From assembly GCA_900548515.1 (NCBI GenBank), contig URKU01000070.1:1-9933 (forward strand): DNA of 9,933 nt, in the 5' to 3' direction. Position 1 is the stretch's first letter, and every line of letters begins with the position of its first letter. Positions 6,159 through 9,933 of this stretch are shown piece by piece. The stretch comes from an uncultured Collinsella sp. GTDB lineage: Bacteria; Actinomycetota; Coriobacteriia; Coriobacteriales; Coriobacteriaceae. Under the pieces are notes generated by a model. It searched no databases, was not told the origin of the DNA, and was given only the letters and a program-made list of their open reading frames with translations. Made by a program: the position numbers and the translations under genes.

Positions 6159-6185
6159 GGGCGTGGTCGTGCGCCGCGACCGCCC
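6159..6185 (-). promoter_or_regulatory. Weak hairpin between dnaJ and hspR
   Basis: GGTCG (6165-6169) pairs with CGACC (6177-6181), and GGGC (6159-6162) with GCCC (6182-6185) across a two-base bulge. It overlaps the last base of the dnaJ stop codon. It could damp read-through into hspR, but in such GC-rich DNA it may be chance. Confidence 0.3.
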
Positions 6186-7150
6186 TAGTACGTCGCCTTG
6201 TAACGATTGACCTTCTCGCGGTAGTCGCGCGTGTCGGCCTCGCGCAGCTTGGTCATGGCATCGCGCTCGTCATCAGACAGGTTCGTGGGAACCTGCACCT
6301 TGATCTCGACGAGCAGCGCACCGGTGCGGCCACGGTGCTTAACGTCGGGCGCGCCCATCTCCTTAAAGCGGAACTTCTTGCCCGTCTGGGTACCCGCGGG
6401 CACCTTCAGACGAACCGTCGCACCGCCGGGCGTCGGCACGTCCACCGTGCAGCCGAGCGCCGCCTCATAGACCGAGACCGGTACCTCCATGGTCACGTCG
6501 GCACCTTTACGCTTAAACAGCGGGTGCTCCTCCACGTGCGTGGTCACGACCAGGTCGCCGCGCTCGCCGCCGGCAACGCCGTACTCGCCGCGACGCTTGT
6601 AGCGCAGTTTGCCGCCGTCGACCGCACCCGCGGGCACCGAGACCGTAATGGTCTGTTGCTCGCCTGTCGAGGGAATGCGGTAGGTGACCTTGTGCGTCAC
6701 GCCGCGAAACGCGTCCTCGGCCGTCACATCGACGGTCAGCGACAGGTCGCCGCCCTTGCGAGCGCGGCTGCGACCCGCACCCGCACCGGCAGCGCCCGCA
6801 GCCCCGGCGAAACCCGAGCCCCAATCGCTGCCCCAGGCGCCGTTGCCGCTAAAGATGCTGTCGAAGATGTCGCCCCAGCCGCTGGCGCCCGCACCGGCAC
6901 CGTAGCCGCCGCCATACGCGCCGCCCGCGCCCGGCATGCCGCCAAACATGAGCATCTGGTCGTACTCTTTGCGCTTCTTCTCGTCCGAAAGCGTCTCGTA
7001 GGCCTCGCTGATCTCCTTAAACTTGGCCTCGTCGCCGCCGGCATCGGGGTGATATTTTTGCGCGAGCTTGCGAAACGCGCTCTTGATCTCTTTGTCGGAG
7101 GCGCTCTTGGATACGCCCAGGATGTCATAGAAGGTTTTGCCTGCAGCCAT
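6185..7150 (-). CDS. dnaJ: DnaJ-type J-domain co-chaperone without zinc finger
   Basis: This cytoplasmic Hsp40 stimulates the ATPase of DnaK and delivers unfolded clients. The 321-residue product has a J domain at about 5-68 with the HPD triad at 34-36. A Gly/Ala/Phe-rich linker follows (about 69-127, including GDIFDSIFSGNG). Two beta-sandwich client domains (about 134-210 and 211-290; HPLF at 209-212) and a C-terminal helix come next. There is no CxxCxGxG repeat at all: the linker runs straight into the first client domain, so this is a class B (CbpA/DnaJ2-like) protein rather than classical DnaJ, which is about 370-390 residues. The ATG at 7150 follows GAGGAG by five bases. It is third in the operon and separated from grpE by 108 bases with two hairpins. 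Confidence 0.92.
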   Translation of the reverse strand: MAAGKTFYDILGVSKSASDKEIKSAFRKLAQKYHPDAGGDEAKFKEISEAYETLSDEKKRKEYDQMLMFGGMPGAGGAYGGGYGAGAGASGWGDIFDSIFSGNGAWGSDWGSGFAGAAGAAGAGAGRSRARKGGDLSLTVDVTAEDAFRGVTHKVTYRIPSTGEQQTITVSVPAGAVDGGKLRYKRRGEYGVAGGERGDLVVTTHVEEHPLFKRKGADVTMEVPVSVYEAALGCTVDVPTPGGATVRLKVPAGTQTGKKFRFKEMGAPDVKHRGRTGALLVEIKVQVPTNLSDDERDAMTKLREADTRDYREKVNRYKATY

Positions 7151-7172
7151 CGTAGCTCCTCTCCTGTTATAT

Positions 7173-7194
7173 CCGCCGCCCCTGCGGACGGCGG
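7173..7194 (-). promoter_or_regulatory. Hairpin in the dnaJ leader
   Basis: CCGCCGCCC (7173-7181) and GGACGGCGG (7186-7194) form a 9-bp stem with a four-base loop; one pair is G-U in minus-strand RNA. It lies a few bases upstream of the dnaJ ribosome binding site and could stabilise a processed dnaJ-hspR message or tune translation. Confidence 0.45.
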
Positions 7195-7223
7195 CTCATA
7201 CTGTCATATGGCACTAGGCCAGA

Positions 7224-7253
7224 AAGGGCCCCGGGTGTTGCCCCGGGGCCCTT
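7224..7253 (-). terminator. Strong GC hairpin after grpE, possible partial terminator
   Basis: AAGGGCCCCGGG (7224-7235) and CCCGGGGCCCTT (7242-7253) form a perfect 12-bp stem with a six-base loop, starting about five bases past the grpE stop. On the minus strand it is followed by TTTCTGG, a short T tract. Because dnaJ and hspR lie downstream on the same strand with no clear promoter of their own in the gap, partial termination or an RNA processing barrier is likely. Confidence 0.6.
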
Positions 7254-7258
7254 CTCAA

Positions 7259-8101
7259 TTACTCCTCGGTGCTCTCGGCCGTATCGGCCGTAGCATCCTC
7301 GGGCGCCGCTTCGGGCTCCGGTGCGGGGCGCTTCTCGCCACCGTAGGTCACCGTCACCATCGCGGAACGCAGGATGCGATCCGCCATGCGGTAGCCCTTC
7401 TGGTACACATCGTTGACGGTCTCGTCATACTGCGATGCGTCCTCGACGCGACCCACAGCCTGGTGCTCGAGCGGATCGAACGCCTCGCCCTTGGGGTCGA
7501 TGGGCTCAACGCCCTCGTGCGCAAACACGTCGAGCAGCTTGGCATGTACCGCGTCAACGCCGTCGACGAACTGCTTAAAGTCGTCGGCAAGCTCCTGGCT
7601 GCGGGCATGGTCGATCGCACGCTCGATATCGTCGACCACCGGCAGCAGCGCGGTGACGAGCTTCTCGGTCGCGCGCTCGCGCTCGGCGATACGCTCATTG
7701 GCGGTGCGGCGACGGAAGTTCTCCCAGTCGGCCTGCAGACGGGCGGTGCGCTCGGTGGCGTCCTTTGCCTTGTCCTCGGCGGCCTTCTGAGCCTCTGCCG
7801 CAGCATCGAGCTCATTGCGCACGTCGGCAAGCTCCTTCTGGGCCTGCTCGAACTTGAGCTTAAAGTCGTTGTCGGCGGCTTCTTCACCGGCGCGGATAGC
7901 GGCTTCCACCATCTCGTCCTCGGTCATCGTCGCCTCCTTGTTGGAATCCTCTACCTGGTTCTCGGCAGCCTCGGCGGCCTCGGCCTCGTTGGCCTCGGTA
8001 ACGTCTGCGGCCTCTACGGGAATCTTCACGTCCTTCTCCTCAGAGTCAACGGGGGCGGCGCCAGCGGCGGCCGCCTCCGTGCGAGCTTTACGGGCGGACA
8101 T
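7259..8101 (-). CDS. grpE: GrpE, nucleotide exchange factor of DnaK
   Basis: This cytoplasmic dimer releases ADP from DnaK and restarts its folding cycle. The 280-residue product is long for the family (about 170-230). Residues 1-75 are an Ala/Glu-rich low-complexity stretch and the last 25 residues are acidic. A coiled coil occupies about 78-140, with RLQADWENFRRR at 121-132, then the four-helix dimer region and the beta-wing with FDPLEHQAV (208-216) and GYRMADRILRSAMVTV (236-251), all typical of GrpE. The ATG at 8101 is two bases after the dnaK stop and has only a distant GAGG. Met59 (ATG at 7927) is preceded by AAGGAGG at five bases and would give a 222-residue protein of usual size, so the real start may be either or both. 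Confidence 0.92.
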   Translation of the reverse strand: MSARKARTEAAAAGAAPVDSEEKDVKIPVEAADVTEANEAEAAEAAENQVEDSNKEATMTEDEMVEAAIRAGEEAADNDFKLKFEQAQKELADVRNELDAAAEAQKAAEDKAKDATERTARLQADWENFRRRTANERIAERERATEKLVTALLPVVDDIERAIDHARSQELADDFKQFVDGVDAVHAKLLDVFAHEGVEPIDPKGEAFDPLEHQAVGRVEDASQYDETVNDVYQKGYRMADRILRSAMVTVTYGGEKRPAPEPEAAPEDATADTAESTEE

Positions 8102-8103
8102 GA

Positions 8104-9933
<1,830 letters not shown>

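Overview
The window looks like chromosomal DNA from a high-GC Gram-positive of the actinobacterial type, most plausibly a Coriobacteriia gut anaerobe such as Collinsella. The main clue is the gene order dnaK-grpE-dnaJ-hspR, in which a MerR-type HspR closes the chaperone operon. The GC-rich codon use and gene style on the right fit this. The species is an inference.

Left third (1-3005): an accessory-looking, less GC-rich region with three short genes for small proteins that each carry one N-terminal membrane segment. The genes at 117-821 (-) and 2067-2756 (-) are clear paralogs; 1023-1691 (+) is unrelated by eye. None has a function I recognise. The gaps hold two repeat families. One is a hairpin (arms CCACCACAAAGG / CCTTTGTGGTGG) present four times. 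The other is a 15-base motif containing ATCTGTAACA that recurs every 40-41 bases in alternating orientation (six copies at 1803-2018, two more at the left edge). The first 240 bases repeat at 1956-2190 with a net length difference of only 5 bases, so repeats plus the 3' ends of the two paralogs behave as one duplicated module.

Middle (2919-5695): one aconitase-superfamily hydratase gene (-) that keeps the three cluster cysteines. It is flanked by large inverted repeats at 2919-2990 and 5555-5654. The latter encloses an intrinsic terminator that would end the chaperone operon.

Right (5696-9933): the heat-shock operon, all on the minus strand, transcribed dnaK -> grpE -> dnaJ -> hspR. DnaK with GrpE and DnaJ forms the ATP-driven Hsp70 folding cycle, and HspR is expected to repress the operon from a site upstream of dnaK, which lies outside the window. 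A strong hairpin separates dnaK-grpE from dnaJ-hspR and may set their ratio. dnaK is cut by the right edge and lacks only its first ~20 codons.
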